DNA of 64,000 bases from Rhynchospora pubera. Lineage: Eukaryota > Streptophyta > Magnoliopsida > Poales > Cyperaceae. A program made the translations under genes and the position numbers. Of this stretch, positions 48,448-61,366 are shown in pieces. Positions within the stretch are counted from its first letter, which is position 1, and every line of letters starts with the position of its first letter. The stretch covers positions 199,431,902 to 199,495,901 of the forward strand of contig CM051459.1 of assembly GCA_028095005.1 (NCBI GenBank), read 5' to 3'. The notes below the pieces were generated by a model that had not been told where the DNA came from, did no database searches, and saw only the letters and a program-made list of their open reading frames with translations.

Positions 48448-51400
48448 TTACTGCAAGTCTGTTAAAACAGGTTGGTCTCCATCTTGTGAGATGTCGGAAC
48501 TCACTAGGCCAGACTTAAACCTCTCTCTTCTTTGAACAGCTTCCTGCACTTTCATATCGAATTCTTCATCAGAACTAGCCAACATGTACCTCAACTTGAA
48601 ATTGACCCTGTTTCTGACTAATATTTCATGCCTTGGAATTATTCTTCCTTCTAGTGAATAACTGAAGAACCTAAAATTTCATAAGTAAAAACAGGTTAGT
48701 TAAATTGATATTTGACAGAACCTATAGGGAAAAATATCAAGAGTTGAAGACATAGTCCCGGACCATTATCAGAAAGCAGATCCACAAAAGAAATTTGATG
48801 GTTAATATTAACAACTACAATTATACTGGTACTGCAGCAAGTTCATGAGTGATACCTGGGAAACTCAATGAGATCTTGCAGAGGCCGTACCATAATTCGT
48901 CTCAAGTATCTGTATTTAGGTCTCAAAATATCCAAATTATATCGCAGAAGCATGGGGAAGTCAGCGACCATCCGACCAAGTTGTTTGCGTCTAATTCCCA
49001 GTGAAAGGAAATATTTCACATTCACGTCCAGTTTTCTTGTAATATGACACCCAACAAGCTGGGGATCCAAAGCAATCACTTTGCCAATATCTTGTTGTTT
49101 CACCTCAGCATCTGTCATCAAGAAGATAACCTATACAGAAACATTAATATCAAATTTCACGCCCATGTAAAATTACAACAAAAACTAAACACTGTATCCA
49201 ACCCAGCAAATCAATGACCATCTTGAAAACCAAAAATAATAAAAAAAATAACTGCATCTTCTTGTCTTTTTTCCTTGTAGAATATTAGATAAATCATTTT
49301 CCTTCCTCATTGTATTTGGAGGATATAAAAAGCAAGCAGTGGCAGTTTGGGAAAATCTGTTTTTCAACAAGTGAGAATCAGAGGTAACTTCTGATTATTT
49401 GGATCAGCTTATGTTTGGAGATAATGCATTTCCAGTTTCACTAAGGTATAAATGAGATTTTCATAGTGGCGTATCTTTAGTAAAAGGCCCTTTGTCTGCA
49501 TCACTCTGAAAATTAGAATTGCATATATCTTAGGAACATTGCAACCCTCCATGAGGTACCATACATTGATGTAGAAATCTCATAAGTTTGACCTAAATAG
49601 ATATATTTTACAAATTTGTCTCCCTTGAAGAATTATATTGCACCGATCAGGTTTACTAGTCCAAAGGCTCAAGTTATGCAGGCAAACCTATGATTTCATT
49701 ATCCTGTGAGCTCAACTAGATTTATACAATGTACTAATTTTCATTTGAGTATTTATTTTGATGTACAGCTATATTATATGTACAGCTACTTAGCAAAAAC
49801 CAAATAATTTTTGGCAAAATATAATCTTTACCACTCGTTGAATTTTCCTGAGAAGATTGAAGGTCAAAATGGCAGGAAATTTAACGAGGACACCACCTAC
49901 TGCTTCGTCTCTGACACCAATTTCTTGCAGAAACTTTACCTAGATGCAATAAAAAAGAGCACGAGACAATTGGATAAACTACTGGTTTACGTACCAAGAA
50001 AACAAAAGGAAGATGAAATTGTTTAGATAAATCTGGTACCCAGCTTCAGCCTCATTCTATGCAATTCAACCTCATGTTAGCAATAATTAAATCCACAGAT
50101 AAAGAAAAAGACCAGCCAATCATAATCTTAAGCTGAAAAGAGAACCAGTACTACCTTTGGTGCAATGCATGCCTCAAGGTCAAGGCAAAAAACCATAGGC
50201 TTCACCATTAAAATTCTCTTCATACCATCTCTGGTGACCCCCAAATAATATAAATATTTCACAAGAGGCTTCCATCTCTCCTCTATGCTACATCCCATCA
50301 GCTGTGGCTTATAAGCCAGTGCTCTGCCCACGTCTTCCCTGCTCAAGCCGAATTGCATAAGGTACTCAACCTAAGAAAACACAAATGAGTTTTATTTAAT
50401 TTCCAAATTTGTTTTGTAGCAAATAGGTTCTCCGTCCAATGGTCTGTTCTATGCAAAATTTTATAATAAGAAACAAACAAAATAAAGAAAACATCCTACT
50501 TTTGAAATCACTTTTACAATAGAAAAGAAAAAAAGACAACAGAAAAGCACCTTACTCTTCATCTCCTCCAAGCTGAAGAACCATACAGCCTTGGGATAAT
50601 CAAAAGCCATGGTACCAAAATCTTTCTCGTTCAACCCCATCTCCTTGTAAAAGCAAATCCGCTCCTCTAGTTCATCAATTGACATAGCCAAAATCTTGGG
50701 GCATTTAGTCACGACGTACCCTATCCATTCATTTCTCACACCATACCTCTCAAGTCGACCGAGGGTCTCCTCGAGTTCTACAAATTTTTTATCTAGTAAA
50801 GAAGGTCCTGCTTTGACCATAGTGAACCCAAGACATTCTCCCTTCACATGGATTGATTTGAGCCACTCAGCCATACGCCGTATACGGTTGAGATTCTTGT
50901 TGCACATGCAAATAATCTTGCCAATTTGGGGATATGTCATTGAGTTGTGCTTCAACCACCTAAAATAATATGAGAAGTAATTATATTTGCTTTACTGGTG
51001 CATAGTCAAAACTGTGCAACAACATATTCCAAAGTGAACAAAGATTGTGATTACATAAAGCGATACGTTCTTATAAATTAAATTATTAGCAATTATTCAT
51101 ACTTCCAGAAGCAAATTTACAAAATGGTTCATTCAGAAAAGAAAAAAACATTTTGAGATTCGATGCAAATCTCAGCATCAACATTACCTTTTATGGATTT
51201 CTGTACTCTTTAGTTCATTTCGTGATTTGCAAATAACACTATCCTACTTCACAGTGACCTACAAATTTTGTTCATCTGCTGCTGAGAACTGAGAGGTTTA
51301 AAGATAGTTTAGATACTGCTCAATTGGCAGCCAAGTGTGATTAACATGTACATTCTCCTCTACATAACTGCTAGTGCTCCTGATGAATAAGCAATTTTAA

Positions 51401-52638
51401 ATTTTCCTCAAAAATAAGTGCAACTAAAACTAAAAGCCAAGACAACTGGATAGAGATGTTGAGTTACATATTAACATAAATAATTATTAAAATACTCATC
51501 TAACCAAATCTCAAACCACAAAAGCAATTGGTCAGCTATCTTATAAACCATGATTTGCCTATTGGGTCTCATAAGTAAAAGACACCACAATATTGGGTCT
51601 AGCTGCAAAAGAGGAGAAACAGTTGGTCCTCTTTCATAATTACAGCAAAGTATGGATCAAGTTTTTGTGCACATGCTTGATGGAACGTTTGCAATGCTGA
51701 GGGACATTGAAGGATCAAACAATAGAAACCACAGAGTATTCATTACTTGACAAGGGGAACAACACCGGTGCTCTGAATGTATCCCTTGGCTCGCGCATTA
51801 AATGATTGGTGTGAAAATTCAGGATCTTCTTTTAGGGCTGCAGCACCAATCACAATCCAATCCACAAAAACACCCAAGTTGGCAACTAGGTTAGTCGAAT
51901 AAGTGATGCTCAGTTTTCCAGCCCGAAATGCTGCAATTAATGTCTCACGGGCAACCCCTCTTCTAACCTCCAAGGCCTTCTTCAATACCCTTTTGATTAA
52001 AATAAATAAATAAATAATGACAAAATATATAAAATAGTAAGGGTTGGAAGTGAGGTTTTAGTTGGACGTGTAACACACAAATACCCCACGGAATCTAAAA
52101 ATTCTAATTTTTGTATGCATTACATTTGTGGGTCATGCTGAATTTGCCAGTAGTGCATAGTTCCAGTGATGGCATGACTGTCATTGTATGTAAGCGTCTG
52201 GTACCAGTATCAGTACAATTACAATATAAGCACCATTACTGTACTTAGCTAAAATATCAACCTATCTTGTTCCACACTGGTTTTGAACGAAGCATATAAG
52301 TCAAGTTGCTGTGACTCAGGTTTGGGAAAGTCGACGGAACCCGGGAATTTGGGTATTCTACGCGTGGCGAGGGAGAATTCATCAGTGATCTTGCGACGGA
52401 TCTCATCCTGCTCGGATTCGGGTGTTGGGCGCACTCGAATCGGAGTTTCGGACTCTAAGACGGTGTAGGAGTTGTGGCGCCTGGAGCATAGGAGGAGGTG
52501 GTGCTTGGAGGAGAAAGGGAGAGTGCGAACATGCAAAGAGATGAAGGTAAAAGAGGAATTAGTGTTGGGGTTTTGGAAGGGAGAAGAGTGGAGGAGGCGA
52601 AGTGGGTGGTAGTGTTGGTCGGAGAGAAGAGAGAACAT
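48448..52638 (-). CDS. MTERF2: Chloroplast mTERF-family protein, mTERF2/EMB2219-like
   Basis: Seven exons in transcript order: 52262-52638, 51747-51989, 50551-50959, 50155-50370, 49832-49939, 48856-49130, 48448-48670. All are GT/AG and phase-consistent, giving 616 aa. The first ~70 residues are rich in Ser, Leu, His and Pro with almost no acids, a typical transit peptide. A run of mTERF helical repeats follows: WLKHNSMTYPQIGKIICMC, GYVVTKCPKILAMSIDELEE, DFGTMAFDYPKAVWFFSLEE, GLSREDVGRALAYKPQLMGC, AVGGVLVKFPAILTFNLL, DIGKVIALDPQLVGCHI, QLGRMVADFPMLLRYNLDIL. The C-terminus, RPLQDLIEFPRFFSYSLEGR, then RRERFKSG, fits plant mTERF2 (Arabidopsis EMB2219, essential in embryos). Such proteins bind organellar nucleic acid. 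The EMB2219 assignment is from remembered sequence; the family call is secure. Confidence 0.9.
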
Positions 52639-55214
52639 TGGAGGGGTTTATCCAAATTGAACTGAACTGAACTGAACTGAACTGGGGTTTCCTGGAGAGA
52701 GGAGATCATGCAGAGAGGGAATGGGATCGGACGGTTGGAAATGCGTGGAAATTCGTGTTGATGTATACCAGTCAAAATATCTTCATCTAACGGTTGACAG
52801 CTCGTTACAATAGTTGCTTTCCTGCCTTGATGGCAAAATAAATAAATAAATATATTGAGTACGACACTTGATATGAATTTCTTTCATTTTTTAATTGACC
52901 ACGTCAAAATTATATTATGATTTTTAAGACTATTTTAAAAAATGTGCAAATTAGAAACTGAAAGTGAATATATAATCCCATTCAATTAAAAAGTAAAAAC
53001 ATGAGATGCATAAAGAACAGTTTTTTGAGGAAAAATATTGCCACAAAATTCTTGTAGAAAGCAAATCGTTTAAATTTTACCGCAATAAAAATACTAGAAA
53101 ATGTTATACTATAATATAATGTACTACATTACGTATTAAATAATCAAAGTTGAATATTTACGAAACTCCTAATTGTTTGGTTGCAAAAATATACAAAACT
53201 TTGTGACACTCTTGTTTAGCAGCTCTCAAGTTTCTTCTTGTTTTTTTCCCCTTGAGAAAAAAGACCAGGACCAAAAGTTTTAACTTTTAGTACTAACAAG
53301 GGATCATTTGCTTGGATTTCAAAATGCGACCTCAATTAAAATAAATTTGTCTTAACTACTAGATTAAAGACTAGTTCTTATAAAGCGGCTCAGGTTAATT
53401 TTTTTCTTTTTTTAAATGAAGGAATTCTATGCTCAAATTTTTATTTTGAAATGTGTTAATTTAATTCCGAGAGTTAGCATTATATGACTAAAAGCTTATA
53501 TATTTCGAATGCTACTGGCAATTTGTGGGATTAGCAGTTTTGTATTTATTCGAAGGCATAATTTTGTTGGCGATAATACGTATAAAATGCAAATAGTTTC
53601 GTTTGATCTATGTTTGTCGGAAAAATTGCAACTTAGGGGTACTAGGTATACAATGTTAATTAATCTCAGTAATCACAAATGGTCCCATGGTCTAGTGGTC
53701 AGGACATTGGACTCTGAATCCAGTAACCCGAGTTCAAATCTCGGTGGGACCTTAATTTTTATGCTTTTTTGCACCAAACTGGTTTCTACCTCATTAGTTC
53801 CTTGATCCTTTTGTTAATTTCAACATCACATTCTTGCCCTTTCTTTTTACCTATTTATTTATTTATTTCTTCTTCCGGTCTTTCATGTAATTTCACATTA
53901 ATTTCTACTTCGTAAGTTCCTAAATCCTGCAGTATGTTTAAATAAAAAAAAAAGATATCATACTCCTAATCCTTTTTTCAAAATGAATAAACTCTTTAAA
54001 TGCTATCTCTCTTTAAATAAACTCCATTCTTCCCCTCTGCGCCTTCTCTTTTCAAAATGAATGCATTGAAAGGTCAATCTTTATTTTAAATTACAATACC
54101 ACATCCTCTTTTCTCCTTAATTTGTTCATGCATTTTTCTGGGTGGGTTGTGCTTTTTCTAAGACACAACGTTGAATTTATCAATGGATATATCAAATAAG
54201 CTTTCTTAATGTCATGTTGTAACTAAATTGCAACTATTCTAAACAACATTCCAAGTTTCCATCTGTAAAGGGTACAAGACAGCAAAACTGTTGTGGTGAC
54301 CACTACTTAGAGCTTCCCTTTGACCCTTTTTTTTAAAAAAATAAATAAATAAAGTCGTTTCCAATTTCTTTTAGTTTTTTATTGTAACATCTTTCTTCGC
54401 AAAGATCTTTTTTTTTTGGGATAATCCAGTTAAAAAACCTTTTTTTTTTCTTTAGGCAGGATTGAAAGAGATGTTTCAGAGGATATTGTAGAAATGTTGT
54501 TACGTTCCGGGTGTGTTTGGATCGTGAAAGAAATACTGTAAAAATAGTATTTGAGCGTGCGAGAATAATGCAAAAGAGAGAATAATTCTAACAGGATGAG
54601 AAGAGTACTGATTTAATGCTATTCAGAGCGGTACAAATTTTGTTAATAGTACTAACTCAAAGAACGCTAATCTTGTTTTCTTTTGAGTTGCTTAAATATC
54701 ACTAATCCAGTATTAATAGGAAATATATATATAAAAAAAATTCTGTTGCATACTTGCATTCAAACAAAAATAGTAATACTAATATACTAATATTATTTTC
54801 AAATTAGTGTGTTATGTTGATGCATTCAAACATATCTGAATAAAAAACATGTTCTGTAATCAACTAATCATAATATCACCATGAAAACTATTACCTCTAT
54901 CTATATTTTTACAGCACACAACCTGAGATAATTGACAATTAAATCACACTCCGAGCATTTCAGCTTGTTTGTTTAAATGGAAAAGCAAAATTAAAGAGAA
55001 GCAAAACTTACTGCTCACATTTCATCCCTCACCCTCGCCGAAGGAAAAAAAAAAAAGTAATTTAGACATGAAAATAAGATATGAACAAAAAATGCACCAT
55101 TTATCCTTTGAAGCAATGAGAAAATTTAAGGCAAAAGACAAAAATGCATTTCCAAATAATGGCCAAAACTATAAAATAAAAAATGAAATGAATTTACATA
55201 GAAAGGTTAAAGAA
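52639..55214. other. Intergenic region with one tRNA gene
   Basis: The left ~150 bases are the mTERF leader, including a short GAACT tandem repeat near 52.66-52.68 kb. AT-rich spacer surrounds a tRNA-Gln gene. A degraded element beginning GTGTGTTTGGATCGTGAAAG near 54.51 kb may be a MITE, but its other end was not found. No protein-coding exon is apparent; the open frame at 53509-53805 runs through the tRNA gene. Confidence 0.5.
53681..53752 (+). tRNA. tRNA-Gln(CTG): tRNA-Gln (anticodon CTG)
   Basis: The 72 bases fold as a complete cloverleaf without an intron. The acceptor stem GGTCCCA pairs with TGGGACC. The D arm carries GTCTAGTGGTCAGGAC, the anticodon stem TTGGA/TCCAG encloses the loop CTCTGAA with anticodon CTG, and the T arm is CCGAG-TTCAAAT-CTCGG. 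The B box is GAGTTCAAATC. CAA-containing sequence lies just upstream, as is usual for plant tRNA genes, and a T run (ATTTTT) follows as terminator. It should be active and decode CAG. Confidence 0.97.
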
Positions 55215-58200
55215 TTAAGGTCTGATTTCAATGGCACCTTCTTCCAAATCTGATGGCTCTGGCGCAACCTCTCTAGAATTTCTCTTGTGTGAAAAAGATT
55301 TTTCACTCCCTTGTGACTTTATCGAATGTCTGAAACTTCGATTCTCGGCAATCTGACCTGATGAAGTAACATCAGAACCGAACCGCCAGCTACCATGAAA
55401 TGCACCTCGCCACGAACTCCTATTAGACATGGTTCGTATCCGACCTGAGAATGAACTTGTCCTCTCCTCCTCTCTCACAACCCTGAGTGGATTCTCAAGT
55501 GCCTTTAACACATACCGGGCTGGTGGCCGTTTTGATGGCCTAGGGTTTAGGCAAGATTTTGCCACTAAGGCCATGGACCACACTTCCTCCAAATGATCTT
55601 CATACATAAAAAGAGACGGATCGATGATCTTGGCAATTGAGTCCCTGTCTTGTATAGTAATATGGGTCAAGGCCATTTCGATCCAGTCAGCTGTGGCTGG
55701 GTCATCGGATCCACTAAGGCCGAGCTTACCAGTTACTAGCTCGAGTAGTACCTTTCCAAGACAGAATATGTCATAGGAGCATGCAGCTGGTGGTCCTGAA
55801 ATGTGAGAAATTATGAGTCATTTAGCATAGGCAATTAAGAAGGACAAGAAGAAAAAAAAAATTGGTGTAAGAAGCAAATACATACCAGAGATGACCTTGT
55901 CAAGCGACCTGCAGTAGAGGTTTAGATATTAGCAAGAAAGTTTGAAGAAAATTAAGCAAAACCAAAAAAAGTACATAAGCTTTCAGGAAAAAAATTAGTG
56001 TTGTTGGAAGTGGTGGCAACATGTTGGATATAATTCGCACAAGTGTCCCCTTCATATATTTCTAAAACCTAGCATGATATAGTATTTTGAGGTTGATCTC
56101 TGTCTTGCTAATTAGTCTTTCTATGGTTAAATTCTGTAAAAAATATCAATTATTTCTCAAGTTGCCTATATTTTTATTTAACTCTTCATTTATTTTACAT
56201 CACTGTATCAAAAAAAGTTGTTTCATTATAATTCTAAGCCACAGAATTTCAGTAGGTATCAAAAATTAAATTGAGTAAAACTTAATGACTTAAAAAAAGA
56301 AAGTCTTTCATTTCTGTGGAAAAAACATGATGCAGTACACCGTGTCCAGTCGGCACTAAGTAAATAAATGAGTTCTCGAGTTCAGTAATTCCAAATTAGG
56401 ATGTGTCCAATACTAATACTAAAGAGAAAAAGCATACTAAAAAGGTGTGACGAAAGACATTTCAGAAAACAAAGCTTATAGCCTAGAGCAATTACCATAC
56501 AAAGGTTTCAGTTGGTACTTCTTGTTGGTTTTTTCTTTGTTAACTCCTTTTCTTTTTCTTTGGGAAATTTTTTGGTGGTGTTAATTATGCAGATTTCTTC
56601 TATCAAGTAAAGATGGATTTCCTTAACAACTAAAAAGAGTTTCACCTGACGAACTATAACAACAGCCAAAGGGGGGGGGGGATAAGAAAACTTACTTTGA
56701 AGACCTCAAAATTCGAGAAAAGACGCTATAGTGGCCGTCCCCTTGTTGTGTGCAAACCTCACTCAAACTGCCAAGCCTTACCTCAAATTTGTCATCCAGA
56801 AGAATACTGCTTGCTTGAATATCTCTACAAATATTCACACATATAAAGCACAGAGATCAGCGCCTAGCACTACATTTGTTGATTGTTGACTTGATTTTTT
56901 TTGTATATAGGAAATTTGATAAACAAAAAACTGTAGTATGCACACATGCCTAATTTCATTGTTTCTTTTGCTTAATTGAGGCCAAATAGTAAATAGTTGA
57001 CTAAATATAAACATAGGATACATGTAGCACACATGTTCCAGCCATTATTAACAGGATATGTAAAGCATACCAGTATCAATAAACATTAAAGTACAACCCA
57101 CCCCACCCCCACAGGGAGTGGCCGAGTGGGGGTGCTCTGGCGGTTATGTGAGAATCAAACTTAATTCAAGCCGAGTCATAGTCGGCAACTTGAGGGGGGT
57201 CAATTAGGACTGCATCACATTTGATTTTGAAGAAAATAAAACTTGTTCAAAATTCATACCTGTGCACAATTGGGGGATTGCACTCGTGGTGCAAGATGCA
57301 AAGTGCTTCGGCAACTCCAGTCGCAATTTTCAACCTTGTTATCCAATCTAAAGATGGCAATTCGTCTAAATGTGACTCTGGTTTCGTTTCATTTTCCTCT
57401 TCTTCTCCCTCTTTATGCCTCTTATGCAGTGCACCTGTCATGTCCCCTTTCACCATGAAACGGTAAACAAAAAACTCTTCCTTTTGCTCCTCCCGCAGAA
57501 CACGCCCCAAAAATGGTACAAACCTTGCATGTGACAGCTTTTCGAAGAAACCCAATTCACCTAAAGCCCCCTCCTTTTTTACAAGATTACCATTAACCCG
57601 TTTCACCGCCACATGGGACCCATCTTCCAGCATACCATGATAGATATCTCCAGTGTGACCATGTTTGAGACATTTGTCCTCAGTGAAGTCTGATGTAGCA
57701 CGTGCTAATTTGTCGAAGGTGAAGGAATCTGCAACAGCTGAAGGGTTTCGGCTACCAGTAGTAGTTGTTACTGGTGTTGTTGCAAGTGGAGAGGCTTGGG
57801 CATGGACACTGGTTAAGCTGCTGCCCCTCCTACTCATAGGTTGGGTTCGGTTTTTCCTCCGGCATACACAAACGAAAACAAGCGCAAGAATAGTAATTAG
57901 CACAACCAGTCCAGCTGCACCAATGGACCCTGCTATAATATACTTCTTTTTATTCTTTTTGGTTTTTGATTTTCTCTTAATGCTATATGAAGCTTCTCCT
58001 TCTGGAAGATTTGGAATTGTGGGGGCATGATCTGATGGTGGACTTGTGAATTGATCATAGAGTAGACCTCTCTGCTTGTAAAAGTCGGCACAATCTGATA
58101 AGCTTCTCTGATCAGATGTATTATAGAAGCAATTCATATTTCCTTTTACATGGGAATTTAGAGATCCTTCAAAATAATTATTAGATATATCAGAAAGATT

Positions 58201-58947
58201 GAAGCTTCTCATAAGTAATTCAACTGCTGCAGAAACCTTTCCATAAAATACATTGTTTGATATGTTAAAAGTATATGAAGTTCCATTATGCGTCGGTAGT
58301 GTTTGCGGTACCTGACCTGTCAGCTGATTTGATGATAAATCCAGATATTTCAACTCTGGAAGCGCCCAGATTGAATCCGGCACATTACCAGAAAGATTGT
58401 TGAATCCCAAATCAATGTAACTAAGTGAGGGAACATAACCTAGTTCTGATGGTATTGTACCGGTAAGGTTATTGTGTGAAAGAACCAAACTTTCCAAGTT
58501 GGATAGAAGTGAAAGCTCGGCAGGTATGGTCCCGATAACACCCGTAAACCCGAGGTCCAGGGTGGTAAAGCTTGACCCAAGGTGGTGGCCGAACCAGATC
58601 GGTATCGGACCTGGTAGATAGAAACCCGAGGCATTAAATGTGGTTAAAAGAGACAAGTTTTGCAAACCATCAACAGAGAATTGTGGGTTTAATTTGCCAA
58701 GCCGGGTCCGGCGGAGACCGGTTAAGGAGATGGAAACGACCCGACCGGATAAGCAGCCAACTCCAGTCCATGTGGTACATGGGTCGGATTTAAGAGGCCA
58801 GTAAATGGCGCGGATAGAGAGAGAAGAGCGCAGGCTGTACAAGGCAAAGAGCTCTGTTGAGTTTGATAATGGCTGGGTTTGAATGGGAGAGAGAAGGAAA
58901 GAGAGAGAGAAAGAGAGGAGGAAGAGAAAGAGGAGAGAGAGAGTCAT
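55215..58947 (-). CDS. LRR receptor-like kinase, At2g16250 type, probable pseudokinase
   Basis: Four exons in transcript order: 57260-58947, 56696-56824, 55886-55908, 55215-55795. They are in phase and give 806 aa. The start is the ATG at 58947, directly before the hydrophobic signal peptide (TLSLLFLFLLSFSLSFLLS); the frame is open further upstream only via non-ATG codons. Extracellular LRRs include LPGPIPIWFG, IGTIPAELSLLSNLESLVLS and LTGTIPSELGYVPSLSYIDL. The membrane segment is about residues 336-362, followed by CRRK. The cytoplasmic kinase-like domain keeps VAVK (Lys449) and HRD (Asp564), but Ser569 replaces the catalytic Asn and LGSLSE replaces the DFG motif, so it is probably inactive. 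The tail is Ser/Arg-rich with NRSSWRGAFHGSWRFGSDVT. The order and wording match Arabidopsis At2g16250, as remembered. Exon 3 is a 23-nt micro-exon. It likely works as a membrane scaffold or allosteric partner; the ligand is unknown. Confidence 0.92.
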
Positions 58948-59822
58948 GTGCAAGGAGGATAATGCATCTAGAGAGATTAGAGATGTTGGTTCTGGGAAAA
59001 GGAGCAAAGAGTTAATGAAGAGAGAGAGAAATTAATGAAGGAACAGAGGAGGAGAGATAGAGATGGGAGAGAAGAAAGAAGGAAGAGTTGACTATGAAGA
59101 ATATATAAGTGGGACAGCAACAAAGGCGGGAATGGTAATAATTACTAATAATTATTTATTAATTAAATAATGAAGAAAAGGAAGATATTCTTAATGTAGA
59201 TCAATTAAATATACATATATGTACAGAGTGCATGTTTGAGAAGTTAATGCCAGGGGCTTGATGTTACCATTGTTAATATCGTTACAGTACATGTACAAAT
59301 CTTCTTGTTTACTTAAGTCATCATATGAGATTCTCTTTGGATGCATTTGATTAATATTTGTTTATCTGATGCCAGTGATGTACATGTACCAGAAACTAAT
59401 ACAGTTAGAAGAAACTAAACTAGACTTGGCATTGATATCCAGATTCTAGACGGTCTTGTACTTTTGAATTACCTTCTGTTTCTTTAATTTTCTAGTTGTG
59501 GGATTAAAAGTATGGGTTTTATCGTTCTGGCCCTTTATAGTTACAATTGAACAATCGGCCGAATATTTTGTTAAAACTTTTTTAATGCTCCTCTCATGAA
59601 GTCAATTCTCAAACTAATTAATCAGAACTTACTTCATGTTGAACGGTATGAAATTGTAAATTTTCCAATATGATCTCACAATGTACTTGTCTTTTTCAAA
59701 ACACGTCTAAAAAAATTATAAAACTCATATATCCGTGCAATTTCGGACTCTTTTCACCCCCTAATGATATGATTTTTTAACTGCTAAATTGTAAAGCCCG
59801 CCATCTTGTAACGATGTAGAGC
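58948..59822. other. 5' region of the LRR receptor-like gene
   Basis: The first ~170 bases are purine-rich on the plus strand, so the receptor gene's leader is C/T-rich. Beyond that the sequence is AT-rich and I see no feature until the hAT-type element. Confidence 0.45.
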
Positions 59823-59830
59823 GCTCCACA

Positions 59831-60973
59831 TAGGGATGAAAACGGATCGGATACGGAGCGAATGTAGGTCTTCCCATATCCGCATCCATATTTTTTTCTC
59901 GGATACGGATACGAATACGGATGCGTTCGGATACGGATACGGTTCGGATATTAAACGGATACGGATACGGTTTGGATATTATCGGATACGGAGTCGAATA
60001 CGAATATATTTTGTCGGATACGGATCATATAACGATCAATTTATTTTATTTCATTTCTTTAGAACTTTTTTTAAATTTCATATTGCGTATAAAAGTTTGT
60101 TATATATGAGAGTAGCTGAAGCATAAAAAAAATTTCATGTCATGCAATAAGTTATATTCAAACAATATAAATTATACGATAATAAGGTAATAAGATAAGC
60201 AGTGTACAAAATTTATTCTTTCAACCAATTAAATCCAAAATTTCATCAAAATATTATATATAATATGTATAAATTAAATTATTATTAACATTATTGGTTG
60301 GATTCTCAACAAATATATTGGATTCAATAAATCACATATATAACCGTAATTATCAAATTTATGAATTAATCAATAAAATTGCAAGCACCACATAAGTACA
60401 AATTTAATAGAATTGATCAATAAATTCAGTCTTTCCACAATTTGAATTCGAACAGTATATTTAACTATTCAATGTCAAATCATATCATGTTAACTTAAAT
60501 GTCATCATACATTAAAAAAGTATATTAATCATATGTAATCAACATGATTAGAGAAAAAAATTAATTTTAGTATTATTATCATATATAATCGTCTCAATAA
60601 TAAAAAAATAAAAATAATTTTATGTTCCAAATAAAAATATTATTATAAGAGAACTTATCTAATAAAAATTAAGCATTATATAATTAAAAGTATTCTCTAA
60701 TGTAGATAAGTAATTATATTAATTATCTTATGCCGTTAAAAATACGGATAAACGGATTAATATCTATCGGATACGGATAATATCCATGTCGGATACGAAT
60801 ACGGATCGGATATTGTCAAAAAACTCAAAACCATATCCGCATCCATATTTTTTTGGCGGATACGAATACGAATACGGATATGTTCGGATACGGATACGGA
60901 TCGAATGTTATGCGTATTTTTCGGATTCGGATACGGATCGGAGCGGATTTTATCCGCTCCGTTTTCATCCCTA
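59831..60973. mobile_element. Non-autonomous hAT-type transposon with 8-bp target-site duplication
   Basis: Perfect 15-bp terminal inverted repeats, TAGGGATGAAAACGG at 59831-59845 and its exact inverse at 60959-60973, are flanked by the direct octamer GCTCCACA at 59823-59830 and 60974-60981. An 8-bp duplication is the hallmark of the hAT superfamily. The outer ~200 bp on each side are packed with the motif CGGATACGGATAC and its variants, probably subterminal transposase-binding sites. The central ~700 bp are A/T-rich with no transposase frame. Its perfect ends and exact target duplication suggest a recent insertion. Confidence 0.92.
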
Positions 60974-60981
60974 GCTCCACA

Positions 60982-61269
60982 TCCTTTCCCTCTTAAGAGC
61001 GTAGTAATATAAATCATGAATTCGGAAACAATTCAGCAGCCTTTAAAATTCATAAGGATATAATTTTAAAATAGTTCATATTCTATGATTAAATAATATT
61101 CCAAAATACATGCCTTTAGAAAAAAAAAACTAGACAAAAGTTTGTAAATTCCATTAATAATTTGGGTATATAATTGCCAATGAGACGAGTATTATTCATA
61201 AAATTCAGCCGGATATTAGGCACGTTATTTATGAATACATAAATTATCTATTTATTCAGAAAGCTGTTG
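60982..61269. other. Spacer between transposons
   Basis: AT-rich sequence between the hAT-type element and the Tourist-like element; I see no feature in it. Confidence 0.4.
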
Positions 61270-61366
61270 TAAGGGGCCCTTTGGATGTTGTAGGAATTCA
61301 GGGAAATTTGCAATTTCTAGATATAAATTTATTGGGAAGTGTATAACTTTGTGAAGAGTTTGGATT

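Noticed and set aside
25371..52638. A functional cluster of organelle genes (lumen protein, 5'-nucleotidase, bL27m, mTERF)
   Set aside because: Their orientations, spacing and functions show no shared control or pathway; organelle-targeted genes are common in plant genomes.
54507..54850. Possible MITE starting GTGTGTTTGGATCG
   Set aside because: No convincing inverted partner or target duplication was found.
57105..57180. tRNA-like stretch with TGGCCGAGTGG and AATTCAAGCC in an intron of the receptor-like gene
   Set aside because: An A-box-like and a weak B-box-like motif are present, but no cloverleaf, A tail or target duplication could be built.
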